From contig JAKSCD010000201.1 in the NCBI GenBank assembly GCA_022360775.1, positions 1 to 33,154 on the forward strand: a stretch of 33,154 nt of DNA, written 5' to 3'. The first letter of the stretch is position 1. Every line of letters starts with the position of its first letter. The position numbers were made by a program, and so were the translations under genes. A model generated the notes under the pieces. That model did no database searches. It was not told where the DNA came from and saw only the letters and a program-made list of their open reading frames with translations. This DNA comes from Sneathiellales bacterium (GTDB lineage: Bacteria; Pseudomonadota; Alphaproteobacteria; Sneathiellales; Sneathiellaceae). This document shows, piece by piece, positions 16,714 to 25,385 of the stretch.

Positions 16714-16887
16714 ATGAAAAAGCCAATGGTTGAAAAGATGACGCCTGACGTCCTGGAAAACCTGAAATCCGGGAAGGTAAGGAGTGATGATCTTTTTGGC
16801 GACAGTAAAGAGCTCATCATCATTCACGATAATCAGGAATACAGGATGCGAATTACCGGGAACGGAAAGCTAATCCTGACAAAATAA
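16714..16887 (+). CDS. hemP: Hemin uptake protein HemP/HmuP (57 aa)
   Basis: Manual translation: MKKPMVEKMTPDVLENLKSGKVRSDDLFGDSKELIIIHDNQEYRMRITGNGKLILTK*. HemP signature '(S)xDLxG...EhIIxHxxxxYRxRxTxxGKLILTK', directly upstream of the heme receptor. Not in the ORF track. Confidence 0.9.
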   Translation: MKKPMVEKMTPDVLENLKSGKVRSDDLFGDSKELIIIHDNQEYRMRITGNGKLILTK

Positions 16888-16979
16888 TAAGGCTTGTTGC
16901 ACGCCACCCAGCCAACGGAATTCCGACTAGCCAGGCAGCCAGCGATAAGAGCCCATAAAGTCAATATGAGGTACTCTTT

Positions 16980-18992
16980 ATGCGTGGTTCTTTGCGCGTG
17001 GCTCTGCAGGCCGCGCTTTTATCGACGACTGTTCTGACACCTGCCTTTGCAGCAGACGAGCAACCCGTTACTACACTGGATACGACAACGGTTTATGCCA
17101 CAAAAAGTGAGCAATCGACCTTCGATGTGCCGGCAATGGTCAATACCATTGATGCGGATGCACCTGGCAATGCAAATGCCGGTATGCTGCAGGATCTTAT
17201 TGATCACCAGGTTGGCGTGGAGGTTTCAGGCGGGCCCCGGTCCAATGGACAGGTTGTCAACATTCGTGGGTATTCGGATGAAGCGATTATCACGCTAATA
17301 GATGGCCGTCGGCAACAATTCCCGACCGGCCATGATGGACGCCAGTTTGTCGATCCCTCGCTTCTGAAAACTGTTGAGATTGTTCGAGGATCTTCCTCCT
17401 CTATTTATGGCGGCGGTGGTATTGGCGGGGTTATTGCTTTCGAAACCAAGGATGCGGCCGATCTTCTGGAGCCGGGTAAAGATTTCGGAGCCTCTACGTC
17501 TTTGCTTTTCAGAACCGGTAATAATACGGTCTCTCCGAACGTGACGGCATATGGCCTGTTGGGTGATTTTGATCTGGTCGGTAGCCTGACCTACAAGCGT
17601 GCCGGGGATATCGAGCAAGGTGATGGCGGAGAACTTGAATCAAAAGACCGAATTTACAATGCGATCCTGAAAGGCGCTTACACATTTAGCGATTTTCATA
17701 CAACGTCTCTCTCGGCGACTATCTTCAACAATGATGGTGAGGAGCCGAATAACCCTGCATCAACCGGAGATGTGATTGCCAAGGAAGTTTCTGATTATCA
17801 GTTTAGTTTCAAGTATGAGTATGAAAATCCTGAAGAGGATCTGATTAATCCCAAACTCCACCTTTATTATAATCTGACTAAAACGGATGAGCGTGATCTG
17901 GTTGGCGCCAATGCCGGACGGGTCCGCAGCAGAGATTTCGATACTCTCGGTTTTACTGCGGATAATCAAAGCCGCTTGAGCTTTGGAAATGATCACAATC
18001 ACACATTTTCATACGGTATCGAAGCTTACCGTGATACATTGGAGCCTTCCAGCACGACAGGAACCTTTGATGGTGTTCCTGATGCCCAATCCGATACTTT
18101 CGGGATCTATATCCAGGATGAAATTGACATTCGCACGAGTGCAGGACAGTTCCTGATTATTCCCGCGGTCCGCTATGACCATTACAGCAGTGAAGACAAT
18201 AACGGAAATGATCAAAGTGAAGGGGCATTCTCCCCGAAAATTGCTGTAACCTATAAGCCTGTTCCCGAATTTATGGTTTTCTCGAGTGTCGCACGCGCGT
18301 TTCGGGCACCAGCACTTATCGAAACCTATGCCACAGGTCTGCATTTTCCAGGGGGCGGTTTTATCCCGAACAACTTCTTTGTTCCTAATCCGGATTTGAA
18401 GCCAGAGACCGTCGATACTGTTGAAATTGGTGCCGGTGTGGATTTGAACAACGTCATTACTGAAAATGATGCTCTGCTTGTCAAAGGCTCTGTCTACCAA
18501 AGTTGGGGTAAGGATTTCATCGCACTCGATGTGGATGTCTTCGCCGGGACGACAGAAAATACAAATGTTCCCGATGCCAAACTTTTCGGCTGGGAGCTAG
18601 AAGGATCGTACGCCTATGGTCCATGGAACATCAGGACTGGCCTATCCTATGTTGAGGCAGAAAATGATGACACGGGTGAGTATCTCGCAAATTCCACTCC
18701 TGTCACTTTTGTAAGTGATCTCAGCTATACCGCTAAATCCATCGATAGCGTTATCGGCTGGCGCATGAAAGCGTCAGATGATGCGGATAAGGTGGAAGAT
18801 GGCGGGACGCAAACTGACGGATACACGATCCATGATGTGTATTACCGGTACGCCCCGCAAGAAGGACAATTCCAAAACCTGACCTTCGACTTCTCCATCG
18901 AAAATCTCTTTGACACGGAATATGTGCGCAAGGGTGCGGTGGTCTTCGAAGAAGGTGTGAGCTTTAATGCAAGAGTAGGATATAAATGGTAG
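16980..18992 (+). CDS. hmuR: TonB-dependent heme/hemoglobin outer-membrane receptor
   Basis: 670 aa; plug domain, 'VARAFRAP' (FRAP box) and 'NPDLKPE' (NPNL-like box) with an intervening His ('YATGLHFPGG'), C-terminal 'FNARVGYKW'. Confidence 0.93.
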   Translation: MRGSLRVALQAALLSTTVLTPAFAADEQPVTTLDTTTVYATKSEQSTFDVPAMVNTIDADAPGNANAGMLQDLIDHQVGVEVSGGPRSNGQVVNIRGYSDEAIITLIDGRRQQFPTGHDGRQFVDPSLLKTVEIVRGSSSSIYGGGGIGGVIAFETKDAADLLEPGKDFGASTSLLFRTGNNTVSPNVTAYGLLGDFDLVGSLTYKRAGDIEQGDGGELESKDRIYNAILKGAYTFSDFHTTSLSATIFNNDGEEPNNPASTGDVIAKEVSDYQFSFKYEYENPEEDLINPKLHLYYNLTKTDERDLVGANAGRVRSRDFDTLGFTADNQSRLSFGNDHNHTFSYGIEAYRDTLEPSSTTGTFDGVPDAQSDTFGIYIQDEIDIRTSAGQFLIIPAVRYDHYSSEDNNGNDQSEGAFSPKIAVTYKPVPEFMVFSSVARAFRAPALIETYATGLHFPGGGFIPNNFFVPNPDLKPETVDTVEIGAGVDLNNVITENDALLVKGSVYQSWGKDFIALDVDVFAGTTENTNVPDAKLFGWELEGSYAYGPWNIRTGLSYVEAENDDTGEYLANSTPVTFVSDLSYTAKSIDSVIGWRMKASDDADKVEDGGTQTDGYTIHDVYYRYAPQEGQFQNLTFDFSIENLFDTEYVRKGAVVFEEGVSFNARVGYKW

Positions 18993-19972
18993 CGATTGCT
19001 GCTTCAGTTTCTGAAAAACCGGTTTTTGATGGGGTGAGATGGATTTTCTTTCTCGCCCTTTCGGTGCTTTTGAACATTCTCATTCTCGCCAATGTTGACA
19101 TCAAATACAATGTCAAAGTCGTCGAGATACCGGAGCAGATCAGGGTGAGCTTTCGAAGCCTGGCCGGATCCGCGTCGGCTCCAGCACCTTCGGAAAAAGT
19201 TAGTACAGAAGCGGCCCTGCCAACATCTGTACCTGAACTTTCTGAACCGGTTGCTCAAATACCCGAAATTAAAACGCCTGATCCAGAGCCACAAACACCT
19301 GTGGTAACCAAAACAGCACAGATGGATCCAGTGATTACTCAGCCACAGGCGATAAAAGCGTTGCCTTTGGTTGCAGAGAAGAGGGAACAGGCCGACCCAC
19401 CAAAACCGGTTCCTGAAGTGGATAGGGTGGTCGCCCAAGCGCCGCGACCAAAACGTAAACCCCGGAATATGAGGATCACTCAACCGGTTAAGGATCCTGC
19501 ATCGCAATCGATTGAAAAGAAAAAAGTACTGGCGAAACCTCTACCGGAAGAGAAACCTGTAACTGAAACACGGCTTCAGCCCGATAGAGCGATTGAAATT
19601 CCAGAGGAAATCCAGAAATCAAGCGCTTTGGAGGCAACGAGTAAGCAAGATACATCAAAAACGGATCTGAACGAAACTGGGGCGGGACCTTCCACGATTA
19701 TTTCAGAGGCCCAGTATAAATACAGAAAACCGATAGTCTACCCGACGCAAGCGCGCAGAAGAGGACAGCAAGGTCAGGTCAAACTCCATGTTCTGATTTC
19801 CGAAAACGGACGTCCGATGGAGTTGAAAGTCGCGCAATCTTCCGGCTTTTCTTTGCTGGATAAGGCTGCACTGGCAGCCGTAAAAAAATGGGAATTTATT
19901 CCCCCTGTTACCAACAATAAAACTCAACTGAGCTGGGTTAGTGTACCGGTCGATTTTGTTCTTCGCCGCTAA
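18986..19972 (+). CDS. tonB: TonB energy-transducing protein
   Basis: N-terminal TM, Pro/Lys/Glu-rich linker, C-terminal 'YPTQARRRGQQGQVKLHVLISENGRPMELKVAQSSGFSLLDKAALAAVKKWEFIP'; start overlaps the receptor stop. Confidence 0.93.
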   Translation: MVAIAASVSEKPVFDGVRWIFFLALSVLLNILILANVDIKYNVKVVEIPEQIRVSFRSLAGSASAPAPSEKVSTEAALPTSVPELSEPVAQIPEIKTPDPEPQTPVVTKTAQMDPVITQPQAIKALPLVAEKREQADPPKPVPEVDRVVAQAPRPKRKPRNMRITQPVKDPASQSIEKKKVLAKPLPEEKPVTETRLQPDRAIEIPEEIQKSSALEATSKQDTSKTDLNETGAGPSTIISEAQYKYRKPIVYPTQARRRGQQGQVKLHVLISENGRPMELKVAQSSGFSLLDKAALAAVKKWEFIPPVTNNKTQLSWVSVPVDFVLRR

Positions 19973-20009
19973 ACGCCCTGGATCAAACCTATTGTCTAAG
20001 GAAAAGATC

Positions 20010-21077
20010 ATGAAAAATGCAGAACAGATCAAAACTGAATATGAGACACTGAAAGCGGATAATCCGAAAATGCGGATGAAAGACGCAGCAGATGCCTTGA
20101 AGGTGAGCGAAGGGCAACTTATTGCCGCCCAGATGGGAGAGCATATTATCCGTCTTCGCAACGAGCCTATTGAAATTCTGAAAGCCGTTGAAAGTCTTGG
20201 TGAAGTCATGGCGCTCTCCCGCAATCAGAACTGCGTGCATGAACGTAAAGGTGTCTATCAGAAGCTTCAGGTTTTTGGAAAAGGCGCTGCCCAGCACGTC
20301 CTGATGATCAATCCGGATATTGATCTCAGAATTTTCATCAGTCAGTGGACCTATGTATTTGCAGTTCTGCAGAAGTCAGAAGAGGGACCCCGCAGTAGCC
20401 TTCAGTTTTTCGATAAAGCCGGTGTTGCAATTCATAAAATTTACCTGACAGAGCATTCCAACAACGATGCCTTCGCGCCTTTGGTCGATCAGTTCCGTGA
20501 TAACGAACAGATCGCCGACCTGGACGTCACAGCCTATGAAGAGGATACAAAGCTAAAAACCGATGATGAGGTGAATTGGGAACGTTTTCGCAGCGAATGG
20601 GAAGGGATGCAGGATGTGCATGAGTTCTTCCCGCTTCTCAGAAAATTCAAGGTGACCCGCCTTCAGGGACATCGCCATATCGGTCATGATTTCGCCATGC
20701 CTGTTGAAAATGATGCCGCCCGTAAAGTTCTGGATATGGCTGCGGAACGGGATTTCGAAATCATGGTCTTTGTCGGTAACCGCGGAATTGTCCAGATCCA
20801 TACCGGCCAGCTTGAAAATCTGAAGGAATTCGGATCCTGGTACAATGTACTGGATAAAAAGTTCAATCTGCATCTGGATGAAAGCGGTATTTCAGAAAGC
20901 TGGATCACACGCAAACCAACCAAGGATGGATTGATCAGCTCCCTTGAAGTTTTTGATAAAAATGGTGACCTGATCGTTACCTTCTTCGGTCGCCGAGTAG
21001 AAGGTAATCCCGAGCAGGAATTGTGGCGCGAAATTCTTGCGCAAATTCCGGGCAAGGACACCAAGAATGCTGCTTGA
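20010..21077 (+). CDS. hmuS: Hemin-degrading/transfer factor HmuS/HemS
   Basis: 'LGEVMALSRNQNCVHERKGVYQKLQVFG', 'LQFFDKAGVAIHKIYLTEHSNNDAF', duplicated HemS-like halves. ATG at 20010. Confidence 0.93.
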   Translation: MKNAEQIKTEYETLKADNPKMRMKDAADALKVSEGQLIAAQMGEHIIRLRNEPIEILKAVESLGEVMALSRNQNCVHERKGVYQKLQVFGKGAAQHVLMINPDIDLRIFISQWTYVFAVLQKSEEGPRSSLQFFDKAGVAIHKIYLTEHSNNDAFAPLVDQFRDNEQIADLDVTAYEEDTKLKTDDEVNWERFRSEWEGMQDVHEFFPLLRKFKVTRLQGHRHIGHDFAMPVENDAARKVLDMAAERDFEIMVFVGNRGIVQIHTGQLENLKEFGSWYNVLDKKFNLHLDESGISESWITRKPTKDGLISSLEVFDKNGDLIVTFFGRRVEGNPEQELWREILAQIPGKDTKNAA

Positions 21078-21654
21078 GGATTTTCACAAGCTTGGACCAA
21101 TGGGATGGCCATTGGTCCTTTGTTCCATACTGGCAATGATGGTCTGCCTTGAAAGACTGATTTTTGTGCTGCGATTGCGTTTGACGCTCGGGCGTCATTT
21201 GCAAGCGCTGACAAAAATTGCCAAGGACTATTCGCTCAATTCTAAGGCATTAAGGGATGAAGCGATCACCCTGGGTCTGGAGACACTGAAAGCCAAGGCT
21301 ATGTCCGGGATCAGGTTTTTGAGGCTCATCGCAACTTTGAGCCCACTCATTGGGCTTCTGGGAACGATATTCGGTATTGTGACGGCCTTTCAGATCATTG
21401 CGGCGCAAACCGGCCCGGTATCACCAAATCTGATCGCAGATGGGCTTTGGGCAGCTTTGCTGACAACTGCTTTTGGGCTGCTGATTGCCTTGCCAACACT
21501 TTTCGCGGCTTATATTTTTCAGCATTTATCCGATCGTTTTCTGGGACAGCTTGTAAATTCTCTGAACGCCTTATCGCTGGAAATGGAGAAGGAAAATGAG
21601 GCGAGGCTAGCTTCGTCCTCTGCACCCTTTCCCGCCAGGGGGAAAGTTGCATGA
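21067..21654 (+). CDS. exbB: ExbB/MotA/TolQ proton-channel protein
   Basis: 'GPMGWPLVLCSILAMMVCLERL', 'LIATLSPLIGLLGTIFGIVTAFQIIAAQ', 'ADGLWAALLTTAFGLLIALPTLFAAY'; overlaps the end of hmuS. Confidence 0.93.
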   Translation: MLLEDFHKLGPMGWPLVLCSILAMMVCLERLIFVLRLRLTLGRHLQALTKIAKDYSLNSKALRDEAITLGLETLKAKAMSGIRFLRLIATLSPLIGLLGTIFGIVTAFQIIAAQTGPVSPNLIADGLWAALLTTAFGLLIALPTLFAAYIFQHLSDRFLGQLVNSLNALSLEMEKENEARLASSSAPFPARGKVA

Positions 21655-22082
21655 TCTCCCTTAATTCCGGTGGAGAAGGGGATGCGGGACTTGCTGATCT
21701 GGCGCCGGACCTGACACCTATGCTGGATATTCTCTTTATCCTTCTGGTTTTTTTCATGCTGACAGCGGGGGCCGTCTTTCAATCCCTGGATCTTACATTG
21801 CCAGAGGATAAAACCGATAGCGTTCCCCCTCTGGAAGCTGCACAGCATATTGTTGTCGAGATTAAGAAGAACGAATATCTGATTGATAAAAAATCACTGA
21901 AAGATATTGCTGCCTTCAAAAGCGCTTTTAGCAAAATCCGTCAGGACTTTCCAAAACGGGAAGTAGTCATTGCCGGTGATAAAGAGGTTTCAATCGAACG
22001 CTTTTTAGAAATTCTGACTTACCTGAAAAGCCAGAAAATCGATGCCGCAAATATACTCATGTTGAAAGGATCTTCTCAATGA
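21651..22082 (+). CDS. exbD: ExbD/TolR biopolymer transport protein
   Basis: 'DLAPDLTPMLDILFILLVFFMLTAGAVFQSLDLTLPE...DKEVSIERFLEILTYLKSQKI'. Confidence 0.93.
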   Translation: MISLNSGGEGDAGLADLAPDLTPMLDILFILLVFFMLTAGAVFQSLDLTLPEDKTDSVPPLEAAQHIVVEIKKNEYLIDKKSLKDIAAFKSAFSKIRQDFPKREVVIAGDKEVSIERFLEILTYLKSQKIDAANILMLKGSSQ

Positions 22083-22918
22083 GATCACTGTTATTGGCCT
22101 GTGTAATGGTTCTCACAGGTGTGTTTCCAGCTCTAGCGGAAGAAGCAAATAAGCGAATTGTTTCCGTAGGGGGCGGGGTGACCGAAATTCTCTATGAATT
22201 GGGTCTTGGCAAGCAGATTGTCGGAAGCGATACGACAAGCTATTACCCGCCTGAAGCAAACAAACATCCCAAAGTTGGATATCAACGTGCCCTTTCTGCG
22301 GAAGGTGTGCTCTCTTTATCTCCGGAAATTATTGTTACAACCACGGATGCCGGTCCGCCACCTGTTGTAAAACAGATTGAGGCTATCGGGGTAAAGCGGA
22401 TTAACGTGAAAGCTGCGAAAGACTTTAATCAGACACTTGCAAATATTGAGACAATTGCAAATGAACTGGGTGTCGGGAAAAAGGGACAGTCCCTCGTTGA
22501 AGCCCTTAAAACAGATCGCAAGGCACTGCAGCAAAGAGTTGAAAAAGCAGGGTCCAAGCCGAAGATCATGTTTGTCATGCAGCATGGCGGAAGCCCGATG
22601 ATGGTGGCGGGGACGCAGACGTCAGCAGAAAGCGTAATCCAGATGGCAGGCGGCGTGAATGTTGTCGGTGAGTTTGAAGGATTTCGGCCTTTAACAGCTG
22701 AGTCCCTGGTAGAGAAAAAACCGGATTATATTCTGACAACTGATCTCGGACTTAAAACCGTGGGGGGCATGGCGGGAATTCTCAGACTCCCGGGCATGGA
22801 TCTAACGCCAGCCGGTAGAAACAAGAAGATTATTTCGATGGACACACTTCTTTTGCTGGGCTTTGGACCGCGTACTGTTGACGCTGCTGAGGAGCTGTTT
22901 GAGAAAATTCACAACTAA
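22079..22918 (+). CDS. hmuT: Heme ABC transporter periplasmic-binding protein HmuT
   Basis: 'RIVSVGGGVTEILYELGLGKQIVGSDTTSYYPPEANKHPKVGYQRALSAEGVLSLSPEIIVTTTDAGPP', HmuT/BtuF-like. Confidence 0.93.
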   Translation: MRSLLLACVMVLTGVFPALAEEANKRIVSVGGGVTEILYELGLGKQIVGSDTTSYYPPEANKHPKVGYQRALSAEGVLSLSPEIIVTTTDAGPPPVVKQIEAIGVKRINVKAAKDFNQTLANIETIANELGVGKKGQSLVEALKTDRKALQQRVEKAGSKPKIMFVMQHGGSPMMVAGTQTSAESVIQMAGGVNVVGEFEGFRPLTAESLVEKKPDYILTTDLGLKTVGGMAGILRLPGMDLTPAGRNKKIISMDTLLLLGFGPRTVDAAEELFEKIHN

Positions 22919-22930
22919 TCTGGATTTAAT

Positions 22931-23971
22931 GTGAAAACACTGACCCTCTATTTGTCACCATCGAACTGGCTAAGCGATAGAAGACGATTTCTTCTGCTTC
23001 TTGTCAGCCTTCTGATTATTGCCGTGCTTGTCGGGGCCAGTCAGGGGCCGTCTAAAATTCCGATCCTTGATCTGGTGAGCGGAAATCTCTCCGAAATCCA
23101 GCAACAGATTTTAACCGGAATACGTCTCCCAAGGCTGTTTCTTTCTTCTCTTGTCGGAGGTGCCCTTGCCGTATCCGGTGCAGCTCTGCAGGGCTTGTTC
23201 AGGAACCCGCTGGCAGATCCAGGTTTGATTGGTGTTTCCAGCGGTGCAAATCTTGCTGTTGCGTTGATGATTGTTTTTGCAGGCTCCTTGCCCGGAATGC
23301 TTGGTTTATATGGTCTGAGTATTGCAGCTTTTCTCGGTAGCCTTGCCGCCTGTTTCCTAATCTTCACTTTTGCCATGAAGACAGGGCATTTTTCGGTGAC
23401 CTATATGCTTCTTTGCGGTGTCGCCATAAATGCACTTGCAATGGCTGGGGTGGGTTTTCTCGCTTTCGTCAGTGATGATCAGCAGCTTCGCGCATTAAGC
23501 ATGTGGCAAATGGGAAGTGTTGGCGGTGCTTTATGGCCGTCCGTGATGGTTGCGGTCACTGTTATTATCCCGGCGATCCTGCTTTTGTTTGCCAATTCCA
23601 AGGCAATGAACATCCTGATCCTTGGTGAAGATGAGGCAAAATATCTTGGTGTAGATAGTGAGAAGGTGAAAAGAAATGTTATTCTGGCAACTGCGCTCTG
23701 TGTCGGTGTATCCGTTGCACTGACCGGCCTTATCGGATTTGTGGGGTTGGTCGTCCCGCATTTAGTACGTTTAACCATTGGCCCGGATCATCGATTTCTT
23801 ATTCCTGCGTCTGCAATAATGGGCGCGGTTCTTCTAACGGCCGCGGATACAGTCAGTCGCGTGATCGTTGCGCCGACTGAAATGCCTGTCGGCATATTAA
23901 CCAGCCTGATTGGTGGTCCGTTTTTCCTTTGGCTTCTGATCCGTCAGTTTTCTGGAAGGATCGGGATATGA
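22931..23971 (+). CDS. hmuU: Heme ABC transporter permease HmuU (FecCD family)
   Basis: 'RLPRLFLSSLVGGALAVSGAALQGLFRNPLADPGLIGVSSGANLAV', 'GFVGLVVPHLVRLTIGPDHRFLIPASAIMGA'. Confidence 0.94.
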   Translation: MKTLTLYLSPSNWLSDRRRFLLLLVSLLIIAVLVGASQGPSKIPILDLVSGNLSEIQQQILTGIRLPRLFLSSLVGGALAVSGAALQGLFRNPLADPGLIGVSSGANLAVALMIVFAGSLPGMLGLYGLSIAAFLGSLAACFLIFTFAMKTGHFSVTYMLLCGVAINALAMAGVGFLAFVSDDQQLRALSMWQMGSVGGALWPSVMVAVTVIIPAILLLFANSKAMNILILGEDEAKYLGVDSEKVKRNVILATALCVGVSVALTGLIGFVGLVVPHLVRLTIGPDHRFLIPASAIMGAVLLTAADTVSRVIVAPTEMPVGILTSLIGGPFFLWLLIRQFSGRIGI

Positions 23972-24753
23972 TCGAGATAGACCGGTTGTCACTGGAGCTT
24001 AAAGGCCATTCTATCCTTAAGAATATTTCAGCCGGTATCGATAAAGGCAGCTTTACTGCAATTCTGGGGCCTAACGGCGCCGGTAAATCGACCTTTATGA
24101 AATGTCTGACAGGATCAGAGAAAGGCTTTACCGGAACTGTGAGACTGGACGGAAAAAAGCTTTCGGATTATGGCTTGAAGGAAATGGCGTCAAAACGGGC
24201 TGTTTTATCCCAGCGTTTTCAAGTGGAATTTCCATTTACCGTTGAAGAAGTTATCACGATGGGGCGCTATGACAAGGATCTTGGAACAACGGTAAAAAGG
24301 CAGGAGCAAATCCTTGAGGAGGTTCTGGCATCCGTGGATGCAATTCATCTGAGGAACCGAATATTTCCGTCTCTTTCCGGTGGGGAACAGCAACGGGTGC
24401 AGCTTGCCCGGGTTCTTGCCCAGATCTGGGGAGAGGAGGAGCGATATCTCTTTCTTGATGAACCGACATCTGCCCTCGATTTAAAGCACCAGGTCGCAGT
24501 TTTGAAACTGGTTCGCCAGCTTTGTTATGATAAAGGATATACAATTATTGCTGTCCTTCATGATCTAAATCTGGCTAAAGCTGTTTCGGATCATGTGATT
24601 CTCTTGAAAAACGGGGGATTATACGCATCCGGAAGTACTAATTCACTCCTTTCGCCCCGTTACATAAATACAACTTATGGAATAGAACTCGAGGAGTTAA
24701 AAGATCCCGAAACTGGTGTCAGCTATTTGTTCCATAAAGATTTTTATACATGA
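23968..24753 (+). CDS. hmuV: Heme ABC transporter ATPase HmuV
   Basis: 'GPNGAGKSTFMKCLTG', 'LSGGEQQRVQLARVLAQ', 'YLFLDEPTSALDLKHQ'; ATGA overlap with hmuU supports the start at 23968. Confidence 0.94.
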   Translation: MIEIDRLSLELKGHSILKNISAGIDKGSFTAILGPNGAGKSTFMKCLTGSEKGFTGTVRLDGKKLSDYGLKEMASKRAVLSQRFQVEFPFTVEEVITMGRYDKDLGTTVKRQEQILEEVLASVDAIHLRNRIFPSLSGGEQQRVQLARVLAQIWGEEERYLFLDEPTSALDLKHQVAVLKLVRQLCYDKGYTIIAVLHDLNLAKAVSDHVILLKNGGLYASGSTNSLLSPRYINTTYGIELEELKDPETGVSYLFHKDFYT

Positions 24754-24901
24754 TGAGCTGTAAAATATCTCGCTATAAGAGAATGCAAACAATCCCATGA
24801 GCGTTAAAAATGCGTCATCTTTGTTGATTTTGCAGACGGCCTATAAGTAATATCAGCTTTATATAGAACGACAGGAGAGAGAAGCTTTTCTGTTCTGATA
24901 T

Positions 24902-25288
24902 ATGGAGGGCGCCTTGACATCAAAAGATCCGGAGCATCTTCCCATTGGGGATCTAGAATACCTGCAACATATCTCTTCGGTTTCCAGTCCTGATGCGGTG
25001 CGCGAATTGATAAAAAGCGCCCCCACAGCAGTGGAAAAAGAACTGAGGGATATACGGGCAGCAATTGCCAATTATGACCCTGAAAAGCTTAAAGAAGCCT
25101 GTCATGCGTTGAAAGGGGCCTGCTATTCGGTTCAGGTTCGACGTCTTGCTCATTACACCAAGCAGATGGAAGAACATTCCGCTGATATAGATAGTGCAAA
25201 AGAGCTCCTTCCTCCTTTGGAAGAGGTCAGCCGCGAAACCATTGCCTGGTGGCACACAGTTCTTGAAAAAGATCTGTATCGCGCTTGA
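24902..25288 (+). CDS. Orphan histidine phosphotransfer (Hpt) domain protein
   Basis: 128 aa; 'EACHALKGACYSVQVRRLAHYTKQMEEH' carries the Hpt HxLKG motif. Alternative start TTG at 24914 with SD GGAGGG is possible. Confidence 0.8.
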   Translation: MEGALTSKDPEHLPIGDLEYLQHISSVSSPDAVRELIKSAPTAVEKELRDIRAAIANYDPEKLKEACHALKGACYSVQVRRLAHYTKQMEEHSADIDSAKELLPPLEEVSRETIAWWHTVLEKDLYRA

Positions 25289-25385
25289 GAAATGATAAAA
25301 GTGTTTCCTGGCAAAGACGTGCGTTAAAGTTTTCCTTTCCTGTAAGTAAAGCTATGATGATGCCTGATTAAAGTAGGGGCGTTTC

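Noticed and set aside
19004-19507. Minus-strand 167-aa Arg/Trp/Phe-rich ORF
   Set aside because: Shadow of the repetitive Pro/Glu/Lys linker of tonB; biased composition.
20684-21214. Minus-strand 176-aa ORF and other minus-strand ORFs across hmuS/exbB
   Set aside because: Antisense to confidently identified hmuS and exbB; no domain resemblance.
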